From: Paraphoma chrysanthemicola
Lineage: Eukaryota > Ascomycota > Dothideomycetes > Pleosporales > Phaeosphaeriaceae
Direction of reading: 5' to 3'
Length of the DNA: 64,000 nt
Assembly: GCA_020744225.1 (NCBI GenBank)
Contig: JAGMWG010000001.1
Location: forward strand, 434,001-498,000
Translations under genes and position numbers: made by a program
Shown: positions 1-12,532 of the stretch, in pieces
Layout: every line of letters starts with the position of its first letter
Position numbering within the stretch: position 1 is the stretch's first letter
The notes under the pieces: model-generated
Databases searched by the model: none
Told to the model about the DNA's origin: nothing
What the model saw: only the letters and a program-made list of their open reading frames with translations

Positions 1-526
1 CCGCGCCATATGCCCGAGTGATATGCTAGACTCTGTGCTTGCGGCGTAATCTCATTCCTGTTGTCCTCCATCTTTCGTAAATGCTGTCTGCTTCAAACAA
101 GTCTCGAAGTTGGTATTTTGTTTCTTGGTACTATTGATCGATGCTGGACTGTCCAAAGCCCCCTCTTTTGTCCTAGCAACTCGAATAGACACACTTCTTA
201 TTTCAATGATGAAGTCAATTCACCTACTACTTTTCAGTCTCAATGGTGGCTCTCGATGTCAGGCTGCATGTTCCAATCTGCCCAGCCCGCTCCACATGAC
301 TTCGGACATTTTATATACGCAGGATGCTTGGCAGAAAGATCGCAAGCAGGCATGCTATTGCCATTTGACTCTAGAGAGGTGAAAGTGAACCGCTATGCCC
401 AAGTCACATGAGAACGTGCTGCTAGTGGGCAACGCCAAGCCAAGCTCTTTACTCGAGCACCTGCCGCACTTTTCACTGCTGTAGCCTCTTGATCGCTGGA
501 CTCGTAGCGGTCGCAATTCCATCGCC
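1..526. other. 5' edge, no gene seen
   Basis: Only short reading frames, mostly with non-ATG starts and no recognisable domain, occur here. The last 100-200 bases are presumably the promoter and leader of the gene starting at 527. I see no repeat, tRNA or convincing exon. Confidence 0.5.
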
Positions 527-1756
527 ATGCCCGGCCTCGTCACCCGAAACGGCCCCGCCGTGTCGCTGGTCTTCGACCAAGACATCATCCTCTCCGAGGA
601 AGGAACGAACGACCTCGCTATCACCGTCATTGGAGCTGTCGAGGCGGATGGATCAAAGCACGTCACCGAGATCCACATTCCAGCAGAGATCTGTAACAAG
701 TCTGCCTACCTGCAAGGGCTTGTTGATGCAAGCGACAACAAGTCGGAGATCACATTGGACGATGCGAGCTCAAAGGATAATTTCCACGACAAGGAAGGCA
801 CGGTCGTCTGGCTCGCACATCTCCAGGGCCTCACCCAGCAGCGTATGTAAGAGCTGGGCTTATGGGAGATCTCACTGCTCGGTGTATGGTACGCCATATA
901 CTACTGGGAGCTCCACCAGGACAGGCAGGTCAAAGAGAATCTGAAGGAGTGGTTCGACAACTGGCATGACACGAGCATGGCTGGCATCACCATGTCCATC
1001 TATGTCGCCCGAGCACTCGCGTATCCTTGTTATCTGTTCAACCACGCTGCTGGATATGCCAGAGTCACCAAATATCTCGCTTACAACCACATTGGCCATG
1101 TCAAGGAGCGCCCGCCTAAGGGCTTCAAGGGTCCCAAACACCTTCACATTGGGGAGCGCGAGTTTGTTGGTAAGTACGATACCTTGTTGCTTAACTTGAA
1201 CACAACGCTAACACATTACTAAGGCCCGCTCAATCGCGCTCGCAGTGGTCTTCGCAACTCACTACACAAGTCTCTCTATTCCCGCGTCGGCAGAATCCTC
1301 TGTTCCGAAACCAGCTACTGCGATTGCTGGGACGCTACCATCGGTCGCTACCAGTACGCCCTCACGAGATGCGAGGCCTGGCCTGTCGACGACGTCGTCC
1401 TCTCATCCAGCATCAGCCAGATCATCAACCGCCTCAAAGGATTCAAGTACGACTATACCCCCAAATGCCAGCGCTGCCGCACTCATGATTGGGAGACAAT
1501 CGTCCTGCGGGCGCTGTCCAACACCAACGGCTACTTCAACGGCATCTGCCTCGACTGCCAGGATAGAAGCAAGCCTAGGGGAGACAATATCGATGACGAA
1601 TACGAGAAACATAACTCGTCCGAGGGCGGCCGTTGGGATACTCGCTGTCGTATCAAGCATGGCCAGCTAACATGGTACATCTCCTGGCTTGGTCGTCCGG
1701 ACATTCGTGAGAAGATTCTGCGCCCCAAAGGTTACCGTGCTCCGGATGATGAGTGA
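527..1756 (+). CDS. BTB-associated Cys-rich protein family, in-frame TAA near residue 108
   Basis: The ATG at 527 opens a frame that stops at a TAA (848-850), yet the same frame continues with protein-like sequence to 1169. It is then spliced (intron 1170-1223, GTAAGT...CTAAG) to 1224-1756. The C-terminal half has the pattern I know from Dothideomycete BTB-type proteins: a Leu/Trp-rich segment, a WPVDD-like stretch, two CxxC pairs (CQRC and CLDC) that look zinc-binding, a DRSKP motif and a final TWYISWLGR motif. The stop can be explained in two ways. It may be a real nonsense change. Alternatively a 78-nt intron at 847-924 (GTAAGA...ACAG) removes the TAA and keeps frame, but it also removes a hydrophobic, protein-like segment. 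The family role is unknown; BTB relatives are usually protein-interaction or ubiquitin-ligase adaptors. The family call is inference from memory. Confidence 0.6.
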
Positions 1757-2026
1757 AGGGAAGATGAGAAGGATGGCATGAGGATGTCATTTATTATAGC
1801 AGCCGCCTGGCTAATTCGTGCTTTCAACAATGAGGTATAGCGAATTATCGTTGTCTATCTTTGTTCACCGCAGCCATCTTCGGCGCAGCAGGCCGGGCAT
1901 GAAAAGAACAGTTCATAGTGTCCATCATTTACAAATGTGCTCAAGTGAATTTTGAAGTCATGATTGATCTATATTGTAAAGTCATGAAGTCATGAACGCC
2001 ATCGATTATCAGGTCCTGCATGTTCT

Positions 2027-3023
2027 CTAACCGCTAACGATAGTACCTCCATTGGGGTGCAGCGTCTGTCCACTGATAGAGCTGCTGTCGTTGCTAGCCA
2101 AGAATACAAAACACGTCGCAATCTCGCTGGGTTGTGAAGGCCTTCCAATAGGCGCAGTGAACTGCTTGATAGCCTCTGAGTTCATGGTTGCAGGAATAAG
2201 TGGAGTCCAGACAGGGCCGGGCGCGACAGCGTTGACGCGGATACCCTTCGAGACGTACTGATTAGATAGACCACGGGTGAACGCAATAATGGCGCCCTTG
2301 GTCGAGGTGTAATCGAGCAGGTCTGGTCTGCCAATGTATGCGTTGATTGATGCATTGTTGATGATCGTTGAGCCTTTCTTCATGTGGGGGAGAGTGTACT
2401 TTGAGAGGTAGAAGAAGGGATGGATGTTGGTGTTGAAAGTGTGTACCCACTGGTCCCTGATAGATGTTAGCTACCACAATTGATGATCCCTAGGCGCCAC
2501 ACTTACTCGGAAAGATCCTTGATGTCCTCAACCATCATCTGATAAGCGTGGTTGTTCACCAAGATATCAATACCGCCCATTTGCTTCACAGCCTCCTCGA
2601 CAACCTTCTTGCAGTTGTCGCGATCCTTGAGGTCTGTGGCGTACGTGTAGCATTTTTGCCCTTTCTCTTCAACGAGCTTTACTGTCTCTTGCGCATCTTC
2701 TTCTTCTTCAGGCAAGTATGCAATGAAGCTGTCTGCACCTTCCATGGCGTAGAGCACCGCAATTGACCTACCAATTCCGGAATCACCGCCAGTGATGAGC
2801 GCCTTCTTGCCTTTGAGCTTGCCAGCGGCTTTGTAAAGCTCGCGGCCACCATCAGCGGTAGGAAGGTGATCGACCTGGGGAGGCGGGTCCATAACGGTTT
2901 GCCATCCGGGTACTTTTTGGTGTTGCACTTCAGGCTGGAAGCCTACAAAGCAGTGTTAGGACGTGCCATGGCGTGGTATTTTGGTTGGTTACCTTGCTCG
3001 AATGGTCCCTTGTTGGAAGACAT
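2027..3023 (-). CDS. NAD(P)-dependent short-chain dehydrogenase/reductase (SDR)
   Basis: Three exons (3023-2993, 2942-2507, 2456-2027) encode 298 aa. Both introns are 50 nt with canonical ends. Classical SDR features are present: the cofactor motif TGGDSGIG near residue 50, an NNHA motif (NNAG in most members) after the central strand, an active-site serine in the NNASINA segment, and the catalytic YxxxK as YTSTK. The acidic extension before the Rossmann fold, which includes PxPPQVDHLP-like sequence, and the C-terminal GGTIVSG resemble the glucose/ribitol-dehydrogenase-like 'general stress' SDRs of bacteria and fungi. The likely reaction is oxidation or reduction of a sugar, polyol or small carbonyl in the cytosol; the substrate cannot be read from sequence. 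The start is set by a 10-residue first exon, MSSNKGPFEQ. Confidence 0.85.
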
Positions 3024-4162
3024 GGTTTGTTTAGATATTGTTTTATTTGCTGAAGGACAAAGTTGAACAGTTTACTTCAAACCTTTTCGTGATGGAGGTT
3101 GGTTGCCAAAATCATTCTGACGCCGTTTGAGGCAGAAGTTTTATTGCGGTCACATTTTCCAATGACATCAACACGACGTACTATCAGAGATAGGTGGAGC
3201 AGGTGCAATGGACAATGAGCGAATCGAAGTGATACTGTGTTCTATCATATCTCGCTCACGGCCTCATCATGAAGCAGCGGAGTTGACAAGCCGGATATAT
3301 GTTGGGTACCCAATTGCACCTTGCGAGATGCATGAAGCCGTTTCAGCCCTATCGGGGCTTCAGAGGCGCACGGTCATGTGATCGGCTAGGGCGTAGCATC
3401 ATTTGGACAGCTTGTAGAAAGCAACTCTGGCGTCAAAGCAACCCAGATCTTAGACACAGCGAGACTCGAGACGATGAGCACCCGTTCGTTGCAAATAACC
3501 TTGGAACAGGAAACATCAGCCGCGCGAACGTTCCTTCCAACGTCACTTCGCCCAAAGCGTCCGCACAATCGTATCATGCTTCATCATTACCAGTATCCTG
3601 GTGATCGCCTCAATTTCCCTCCAACCTCGTCGACGTTCGTCAAAGCACAATCTCCATCCTGCAATGACGATATGACGCTATTCGTCCCCGGCCGCTACGT
3701 CACACCCGCCCACGAAATCAGGGTCCGCTCACGCTAAGCCCGATGCAGCCCACCACCAACCGCTCCGATTCCCAAACCCTTGAATTACTGCCTATCATAT
3801 CTAAAACAAGCCGTCCCTTGGAAGCTTTCTGGAAATGGAACAAGCCACACCGGATTCTAGACAAGCAGTCCCACGTCATGCGCCACGACTTGCAGCCCCT
3901 GCATGACGTACCCTTGTCTTAACACAGGTGATCCTATGCAGAATCTGGGGGCTGAGGGCGGGAATCTTGTTTTCAGGGTCTGGAGAGGTGTGTGAGGTAG
4001 GTCCGAAAGGATCAGAGATAGAAGATATAAGAGGAGGAGAATTGCTGTTCTCAAACGGCCATCCAGAACAATCATCATCATCAACTCTTCAAGTTCAGCT
4101 GCAATCTACAACAAACATCAACAACTTTACCATCAACCAAACAACCAATTTTACTATCCAAT
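3024..4162. other. intergenic, divergent promoters
   Basis: This 1.1 kb gap separates the divergent SDR gene and the small basic protein. No conserved reading frame is seen. The last 80 bases before 4163 are rich in A and C with CAA/ATC runs, typical of a fungal 5' leader of a well-expressed gene. Confidence 0.5.
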
Positions 4163-4557
4163 ATGCCTCTCATGCGCCGCACACACCGCACGACCGCTGC
4201 CCCCCGCAAGGTCCGGGCTACAAGGACCACTGCGCGTCCCAGCCTGAAGACTCGTCTTATGGGAGGACGCCGTACCGCACGCAAGGCGCCCGTTGCTACC
4301 ACAACAACGACAACAACGACAAGGACCACGCGTACTCATGGCGCTGCGCCAGTCCACCACCACAAGCGACATGCCACCATGGGTGACAAGGTCTCTGGAG
4401 CTCTTATGAAGCTTCGAGGCAGCTTGACAAGACGCCCCGGCCTCAAGGTACGCTACAAGCTGATGACACCAGACTGAGCAATGCTAACTCCCCATAGGCT
4501 GCTGGCACCCGCCGCATGCACGGTACCGATGGACGTAATGCCCGTCGCGTCTATTAG
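4163..4557 (+). CDS. small basic protein with conserved glycine/arginine C-terminal tail
   Basis: Two exons (4163-4447 and 4498-4557, separated by a 50-nt phase-0 intron with GTACGC donor and CCATAG acceptor) encode 114 aa. The protein is very basic. It has an Arg/Thr/Ala-rich N-terminus, a Thr run, a His-Lys patch (VHHHKRH), then MGDKVSGALMKLRGSLTRRP and a tail containing GTRRMHGTDGR. The segment from MGDKVSG to the end looks like the conserved core of a small-protein family of filamentous ascomycetes that I recall only as hypothetical. The rest is low complexity. There is no signal peptide or membrane span; the charge would suit nucleic-acid binding, but that is inference. If the intron is retained, the frame ends after MTPD and loses the conserved tail. 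Confidence 0.7.
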
Positions 4558-4832
4558 AATGCCTTGGTATCTAATCAATCCTCCATTGCGGAGTTGTGTA
4601 TTCTCAAGAAGCAGTGTATGAGTAAAGCAGGACGATACCCATGAAATGAGCGTATTTAGTAATTGAAATTTAAACAATAATCTCGCTGTTCCACTAAGTG
4701 CTCACTGCATCTTCACTTCGTTACCTCCCATCGTGAACAATCGTTCGCAAACCTTGCGTCATCGGGGCGGTCAATGTTGAGGTTGTAGTAGCATTGCTTA
4801 GTTCTAATAGACTGCGCAGTGCTGGACATGAT

Positions 4833-7800
4833 TCAGTTCGTTCGAATCGTCAACTCTCCGCCCACCATTTTGCCAACCCTGTACACGTTCCTTGGACGTG
4901 GCAGTCTACCGTTCACCTGCAAGTAATTAGTAGTGAACATGAATATTTGACATGGAAAAAAAGGAGACCCACCAAAGTCCCATCTCTGAACGCCAGCTCC
5001 GTCTGGCCGTCGTTCATAGGAATGACAATATCTGGCAAGTTGAAAACTTGTTGCAGTGTGCAGGTCCCCATATTAACTATGCCCACATCCTTATGCATGT
5101 CTTTTGACTTCTGATTCTTTGTAAATTGATGAGGCCTCCACGCGCCGTTACGCTCGTCGTGTATGTCTTCTAGGTTGTACCTGCGCTTGTGCGCCAGTCG
5201 ATGATCCGACCCGAAGTATTTCTTCCTGGACGGTCTCGCTTTGATTTCGGCAATTTTTTGTGTCCTTTCCGTCTCACTCATTGTCCTCAGATCAACGTGC
5301 TGGCTACGCACAAGAGCGGCATGGAAATTGGTTTTGTGCTCGATGGCAAAGTGAATGTCTAACGTCTTCAGAGGCTGCCGTGGTTGGAAACGCTGGAATG
5401 GCCTCGACATATAGTCATTGACAGTTTCCTGCTCTTCTGAATCTTTGAGGGATATGACTGCTCTGGTAATAGTGCCAAAGTTTTCTGGTTGGCACGACGT
5501 GGGTGTTGTCGTACATACTGATGAAGCACTCTTCTTCGTTGCTACCCTATTCACGGACAAGGAGACACTGTGTGTACCTGACGGTTGGCTGACTACATTT
5601 TCCAACGCTGCGCTTTCCAGTCGAGGCTCCGAGCTCTTCGAAAAGCCTGCTTGCGTGCGAAATGCCGGGTACTCTTTCTCGTACCGCGCTTGGACTTCTG
5701 CACTGGCGAAGCCATACAGTTTCTTGTTGGTACGTGCTCCAACGATCTTTTCGCCATGGAAGTCAGTAAAAGTGGATAGAGCTTGTCGAACGCTCCTCTC
5801 CCACGAGCCCTCACCTACACACAGGTGGGGAAATTTTTGAGCTAGCCAGATGATGATCTGAGACGAAGTCAAGCGAGAGCCATTGGCAGCTACCAACGCT
5901 ATGGCTGCCATTTGGCGCACTGAATATTGCCTAGTGCCTAAGATGGCATCCGTGCTTTCGGGTACATTCATCGGGGAATGGCATTCTTTCGATGGAATTT
6001 CCGGGAGTGAAGGACGCATCAAGTGACTGCCCAAAACTTGCTTCTCGATGCTCTCGCCAGGGTGTTGTTGTGCTACACTGCCGTCTGACACTGCATCTTG
6101 ACCGCTAGGTATAGCGAACAATATGTTATTCTTCGCCAGTTCAGCCTCGTGGCTACCTTCTGCAACGAGCATGCTATTCTGGTGCCCGGTAGGGACGTCT
6201 CGTTCAGGCAGCGCTCGGTGCCTCTCCGCAAAAGGAACTGACTGTTTGCAAGGGCTTATGCTCGCAGTGTTGATGGACGCAACCGAGCATGCTACACTCT
6301 TTTGTCGCCGCGAATCAGCATTGTAACACAGATTGGAACTATCGGTCGCGCGACTTATCGATGCATGTGGGGCTACAGCAGCGTGATTCTGGATCTTGTG
6401 CTCGGTGTCTTCAGGACCAACCGTCTTGTTGATAGTGGTAGGCTGATACGCCACGACTTTAGTCTCAAACCAAGGCGCAGGATTGTTCTGAGCAGCCACT
6501 TGATGCGTGGATGCTTCGGCACGTGATTTGCGGCTTGGACTTGCAGATGCCGCTCTTTGGTGATTTTGTAAACTGTCATCGGGTGTTTCTGGTATCACAA
6601 GGTTCTCGCCATGGGCGATGCGTACTCGCTTTTGACACGAACGACTATCTTGTGTTAGAAGAGATGAGCTCAGCCGCGGGAAAGGCTTACCAGGTAGCAG
6701 TCTCTGACTTATTGGAAAGCACGTGCTTCATGTGGCACCCCACGCACAGTACGTGTGTAACCATGGGGATAATTGTGATTTCTTCGACCTGAGGCGCGTC
6801 ACGGTCACTAGATTTTACATCTGGTCTGTTAATGTCGGGAGATATGAGCGCTTGTATATGTAACGTCGCTATGTCGCCCTCGACCTGACTCGAGCGTTGT
6901 GTAGGCGTGTTGGGGATCTCAGACTGGTCCACAATGCGAGAATTAAGCAGGTCGCGCGTGTTGGAGGAATCGCTACTCCCAGTATTTACTTCGTTACGCC
7001 CCAAATCGGTCGACACCGCCTCTGCTGCAGCCATCTCTGCATCATCATGGCGGACCGGTTCAAAAGATACTTCGCTACGGGTGGAAGTGTGATCAGGAAG
7101 CGGGTATGTATCCCTACTATCCCGGACTCCGTCCACGGATGATAGTCCATCCAAGACTTCGCAAACATTCGAAGTCCAGCAATGAGAATCGTGGATATGA
7201 GCTTTGCCTTTAGGAGAAGAGCCACCTCGATCTTCCGTCGTAGACTTGGAAGTGACGCGCGGGGAAGGGCATCGATTTACCACATCACTATTGTTCAATT
7301 GTAACCTATGTGGTACTGCTTTGGCTGGTGTCCTCAACCTATTGGTTGACAGAGTCCGCCGAACTACAAGTCGGGATCTGGCTCCATCGTTTAGACAATG
7401 CAGGCACCTCCAACGCTGGCTGTTTTTATCAGCTTTGGAACAAGAAGAGAAGCGTAAAGTCTTACGGATTGCTCCCTACAACGAGGGCGGGCTTGCGGCA
7501 GCTGTCATGATATTGACGGTGGCAAGTCGAACATGCAACGAGTGGATTGTACTTGACACTTGCGGGCTTTCCACAGACTCGGCAAATCGGCTTATTCGAC
7601 GATCTTGAGCCCGACGCATGGCGGAAGTTGGCTTCAAGTGAATGTGTAGAGCCAAGCTCACCGCTCTTCTGCCCACATGGAACGATACCATGTGACACTG
7701 TCAAGGAATGGTTGGAAGAGCCAGAAGGGATGGATGCCTCAACGGATTTCCCGAAGGGTACCCTTACGGAGTCACTACTGCACTCAATTAGCTGCAAACA

Positions 7801-8003
7801 ACGACACATCTGAACGCGCCATACCTACGCTGGGCTTCGTCAAACGATGGGCCGCGGTACATCGGCGGTGAGGGTGCTTTTCTGTTCAATGTAGATTGAC
7901 TGACAGCAGCTCCCAGACGCTGTCTCTTGGTGGGTGGCGGGGATATTTTTGCCCTTAAGCAGTGTCGCCCAGTGGCTTCTGATCGTGATTCTCGCTCAGC
8001 CAT
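4833..8003 (-). CDS. PHD-finger plus forkhead-domain nuclear protein
   Basis: Five exons (8003-7825, 7777-7466, 7419-6691, 6644-4973, 4916-4833) with introns of 46-56 nt give 991 aa in frame. A Lys/Arg-rich N-terminus (PTKRQRL, possible nuclear signal) precedes a C4HC3 PHD finger at about residues 125-172. Its ligands are split over the second intron, which joins ...HDSC... to the closing WRCLHC. A second CxxC/CxxC pair (C389, C392, C407, C410) is again completed only by splicing. A forkhead/winged-helix domain follows at about 645-722 (RQMAAIAL, SSQIIIWLAQKFP, WERSVRQALS). The remainder is Ser/Pro-rich and probably disordered. Known roles of the parts are reading histone tails (PHD) and binding DNA (forkhead), so a chromatin-linked transcription regulator is likely. 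I do not know a characterised yeast gene with this architecture. Confidence 0.85.
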
Positions 8004-8748
8004 AGGGAGCAATTCGGATTAGGGCGGCGCCGTCGGTGTCGTGGGAGTAGGCAGGACTTCTGGCACACTACGGTGTGTTCTGAATTAGCCGCTGCCTCGA
8101 TAATAAAATTGTGTAGAGCGAGATATGAGAGTCTTGTCAGATCTTTTCAGTTTGTTATAAAAGCAGCATTTCGCCTGCTGGAGGCTTCCACATTTGTAAC
8201 ACTGCAGGGTGCGTGCATTGCTATATAGTAGAGACAACACGCAGGCGCAATCACCCATGCAAGGGTGCCAAAGGGAAACCATCACAGAAGTCTGCGATCT
8301 AACCTTTTACCAGTGGTCATCATAGGGTGGGGTTGCCCAGACCGCCAGTGCGACCTTTCGGAAAATAAACACGTACCTGAAAAAGATGAATCTGGGAGAT
8401 GATTGCGCCTCCTGGCTGCGGTTGCTTATGACGGCCCGATAGTCGCTTCCCAGATGTGATCTTCAAGGATGAGAGGGCGAGATGAGGACATTGGCGCACG
8501 AGTAGATAATCGACAAGGTCCAGGATGTTTTGACTGTATTGAAGCGCTGGTGAGCGATCATGTGGCGGTCGAGGAGTGACAAGGTGAGGCGCGTGGATGC
8601 AGAAGTCGATCAACGCGTCATCACGTGGCAGACTGCGGCCTCAGGCCAACCAGTGGGGCAGGCGCACCTGTCCTCACGGCTCTCGCGCGCTGGCACGTAG
8701 CAGGCCCACAACATCTCCCACCATAGACGGTGGTTTCTAGGGACAGCG
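8004..8748. other. divergent promoter region
   Basis: This 745 bp gap lies between the forkhead gene (minus) and the SCY1-like gene (plus). It holds no convincing exon. The frames seen are short and lack domains. Confidence 0.5.
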
Positions 8749-11283
8749 ATGGACTTTCTCAAGTCTGCAGTCGCGTCAGCAATTTCAAAGGGGCCAGCGT
8801 TCGGCTACACGTTTGGAGATCGTGTGGACTTGAACGACTCCATCTGGACATTGCACAACGGCACAAAGCGAGTATGGCCCGGTCGTCTGCACACATGTGT
8901 GGATTTGTTTGCTAACCTTGGTGTGTTAGGAAGACGGTTCAAAATGTAGCATATTTGCCTTTGATATCACCGCCAACAAATCACGGCTGCCCCTCGCACG
9001 CAATGCGCTCCGCAAGCTGCGAACCCTGCGCCATCCCGGCGTCGTGAAGGTTTTAGACACAGTAGAGACCGACACGTATATATACATTGCTACCGAGAGA
9101 CTGAGCCCCCTGAGTTGGCATGTCAAGCGAAAGAGCCTTACGGAAGAGACGACGAAGTGGGGACTGCACAACATCGCAAAGACGCTGAAGTTCGTCAACG
9201 CGGACGCATCTTCGATACACGGCTGCATCCGTCCAGCCTCCATCTTCTTCAGTGAAAGTGGCGAGTGGAAACTCGGCGGCTTTGAAGCGCTCAGCTCTGT
9301 CAAGGAGGACGACTCCGTTCTTCCAACGTACGGCGGTTTGATACCAGATGCAGGACGATACATGGCGCCAGAGGTCTCGAAAGGGGGCTGGGAAGTTATC
9401 AAGCAGAACCCAACCCACGCGGTGGATGCATACAATTTCGGCATACTTATATTCGAGGTTTTCAATGGCAGCTTCAATAGCGCCGATCAGCTGGGACAAA
9501 TGAAGAGCATACCGCCAAGCATGCATCAGTCTTACAAACGTCTGCTTAACCCAAGTCCAAAAGCCCGCATGGGTGTTGGGCAGTTCTTGGATCAAGGCAG
9601 GAGACTAGGCGGCTTCTTCCAAACACCCTTGATTCAAGTCACTGAAGACATCGATAACCTTGGCCTCAAGGCTGAAGAAGAGCGCAATGAGCTCCTCGGG
9701 TAAGTCCGCGCCCTCTCTTGCCCCGGGCACGGCTCACTCTCATCAGGAAGCTGGACGAAGTCGCGGACGACTTTCCCGCGGACTTCTTCAAGATGAAGGT
9801 GCTACCTGAATTACTGAAGTCTGTTGAGTTTGGAGGTGGCGGCGCCAAAGTGTTCAGCACGGTCATGCAAATTGGGCATAAGTTGTCTGATGAAGAGTAT
9901 GAAACACAGATCACGCCAGTCGTGGTGCGGTTGTTCGCGAATCCAGATCGAGGCATACGTGTTTGTCTGTTGGACAATCTACCGTTGATGATTGACCATT
10001 TGCCTCAAAAGATTGTCAACGACAAGATCTTTCCACAAATGGTAAGACATATCATGATCCATGCCGAATACCACGCTGACATCTGAGAGGTCACCGGCTT
10101 TTCGGACGTAGCGCCTGTCGTCAGGGAACAGACTGTCAAGGCTGTTCTCACCGTCGTTCCTAAACTGTCTGATCGAGTGATCAACGGCGAACTTCTTCGA
10201 CATCTCGCAAAGACAGCGAACGATGAGCAACCTGGCATTCGGACCAACACCACAATATGCTTGGGGAAAATAGCACGGAACATGGGACAGAGTAGCCGAG
10301 CAAAGGTTCTAGCTGCCGCTTTCGCACGTTCTTTACGAGATCCATTCGTCCATGCTCGCAATGCCGCCCTGATGGCCCTAGCTGCCACTGCGGACCTCTT
10401 TAGTGAGGAGGATTGTGCTACGAAACTACTGCCGATCATGTGTCCATCGCTGGTCGACAAGGAGAAGATGATTCGTGATCAGGCTCAAAAAAGTGTTGAC
10501 ATATACATTACGCGAATCCGTAAGTTTGCGGCAGCAATGCCTGACACCGTTTTGCCATCTCCTGGCCTGGCTGCCACGGGAGGTGCGACGCCGCGTATGG
10601 GAACACCTGCGAACGATACTTCATGGGCAGGCTGGGCAATCTCGAGTTTCACGAAGCAATTAGCATCCACGAGCGGACAAATCAGTGCTGGTGCCAGCGC
10701 GAACGGCACTGGAGATCACCGTTCATCTTCTGTGCCTCCGCCAGATACATCGAGCAAACCGCCTGTGCCACTGGCTTCCAAACCAGGTATGACACTGCAT
10801 AGCACTAAGAGCTCAACTGCTGTGCCCACAATCGCATCGCCCGATCCGTCGGCAGCGTTTGATGATGAGGCCGAAGATTTCGATAATGACTGGGGGGGTT
10901 TTGCGGATGAGGGTGGTGATGATCCCAATGGAAATACCGGACATACAGATCAGGAAGCGGACGACCCGTGGGGTGCACCATCAGTCTCTAAGCCAAGCAC
11001 CGTAACGTCATTCGACGACAAGGGCGAGCCCGACTTTGCGGGATGGCTGGCAGCGCAGTCTCAAGGCAAGAAAATAGCGAAAACTCCGTTACCCAAGGGC
11101 ATGGCCAAGTCTGCGGCCTCAACAGCGAAGACCACACGGCCAGCAATTGGCGGAAGGTCGAGTACAACAGGATCCGCAACAACAACAACACGCAAAGTTG
11201 TCGTACCACCAAAGAAAGAGGTAAAGAAAGAAGAGCCTAAAGCGAAAGAGGACGAAGAGGAGGGATGGGGAGACGCATGGTAG
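8749..11283 (+). CDS. SCY1/CEX1-like: SCY1-like pseudokinase with HEAT repeats
   Basis: Four exons (8749-8871, 8930-9699, 9747-10041, 10090-11283; introns 47-58 nt) encode 793 aa. An N-terminal protein-kinase fold (about 10-300) lacks the catalytic signatures: the glycine loop is replaced, the HRD region reads IHGCIRP, and the DFG aspartate is replaced (GGF). HEAT repeats follow (about 320-560; VVREQTVKAV, HARNAALMALAATADLF), and then a low-complexity tail with DDWGG/DDPWG-type acidic motifs, a Lys-rich stretch and a WGDAW end. This is the SCYL/Scy1/Cex1 layout. Family members bind COPI/clathrin coats or aminoacyl-tRNA and act in Golgi traffic and tRNA export without kinase activity. It is transcribed divergently from the forkhead gene and converges with FMT1. 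Confidence 0.92.
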
Positions 11284-11448
11284 ATTTGATTTGTACTTTT
11301 TATGCTCTGTCGTAGTCTTGCATCGCGCTGGCGTTGACGGATACAGCTGTCTATCATGAACCTCTACGCTCGGGGTATACAATTGGCAAGCTCGTAGGAC
11401 GCTGCCACAGGATCATGGGTTTGATAATCATATTTTTCCACCAGATGT

Positions 11449-12532
11449 CTACTCCATGGACACTTCTTGGATAGGAAGCATGCGCAACAACTTTGCATTA
11501 CCATGTCCTGCTTTCGATCCTGCATACGTGCTCGACAGAATGACACCAATCCTGCCACACGCTGCGCGGAAGAGAGGGTCCTTGAGGCCATGCTCGACCC
11601 AAATGCCTGGTCTGTGATTGAGCGCGTCAGGCTTCTGGGTTTCTGCTACTTTGTGAATGATCAGCCGATCGCCGTTGGGCAAGATGCACCATAACTCGCC
11701 CAGGGCACTCTGCATTGCGAGTATAGCATCCATGGTCTTCTCGCTAAAGTCAACATAGTGATTCTGTTTTGTAATCTTGGGCGCGTGGTCAACAGGACCG
11801 CCAGAGCTGGCATACCATCCAACATCTTTGTGCGGCGGGACAAAGCCATTGTCCTTGATTACGTCCACGAGCATTTGTGCTCCTACTTCTGCCAAACGCT
11901 CTGCCAAGACATGTGCTGTAGAGTCCGGTGTTACCTCAATGCCAGGCGCAGGCGTCTGCGCAAGTATTGTCCCTTGGTCGAAGGTCGTTGGGTGCAGAGT
12001 CTGAACAGACACGCCGGTACAACTGCGCCGATTCAGTATGGCATGCTCGATAGGTGCAGGGCCGCGTAGGTCGGGCAAAAGCGATGGGTGAACATTGATG
12101 CCGCCGTATTTGGCGAGGCCGAGCAGCCGCGGAGGCACAAAGAGACCTAAGGACACAGCGACGATAAGGTCAGGACGGACTGGCGGTGTCCAGCCGGTGA
12201 AGGTGTCGATCACATGGGTGGGCAGCCCAAGCTCTGAAGCAGCGTGTTTGATGGGTACTGAGTGCTGGTAAGCTTAGCTGCATTGTGGGACACAGCGTGC
12301 GAGTACCCTCTCTCAGCTTCTTCAACCCCCGGCCCGTGGGCTTTGCTGGCCGGTGCACCACATCAATCGAGTCTATCAGGCCGGACACTTGGTGGTGCGC
12401 CTTGGTGAGGGCACGCAGCGAGGTGATGCTGAAGTGGTCTGCGCCACAGAAGAGTATCCTCAGTGGACCGGCGCGGGTGCTGTAGCCGCGGACTGCCGGA
12501 TGTGTGAGCGAGGCCGGCAGCCTCCAGAGCAT
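11449..12532 (-). CDS. FMT1: mitochondrial methionyl-tRNA formyltransferase
   Basis: Two exons (12532-12307 and 12257-11449; 50-nt-class intron 12258-12306 with GCTAAG near the acceptor) encode 344 aa. The basic, Ser/Ala-containing start (MLWRLPASLTHPAVRGYSTR) fits a mitochondrial presequence. The formyltransferase core follows: LRILFCGADHFS, the RGLKKLREVPIK region restored by splicing, and the hallmark formyl-tetrahydrofolate site GGINVHPSLLPDLRGPAPI with its Asn/His/Asp set. The enzyme formylates initiator Met-tRNA for mitochondrial translation. The C-terminal domain is short and divergent, as in fungal orthologues. It shares a 337 bp promoter with CCZ1. Confidence 0.93.
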
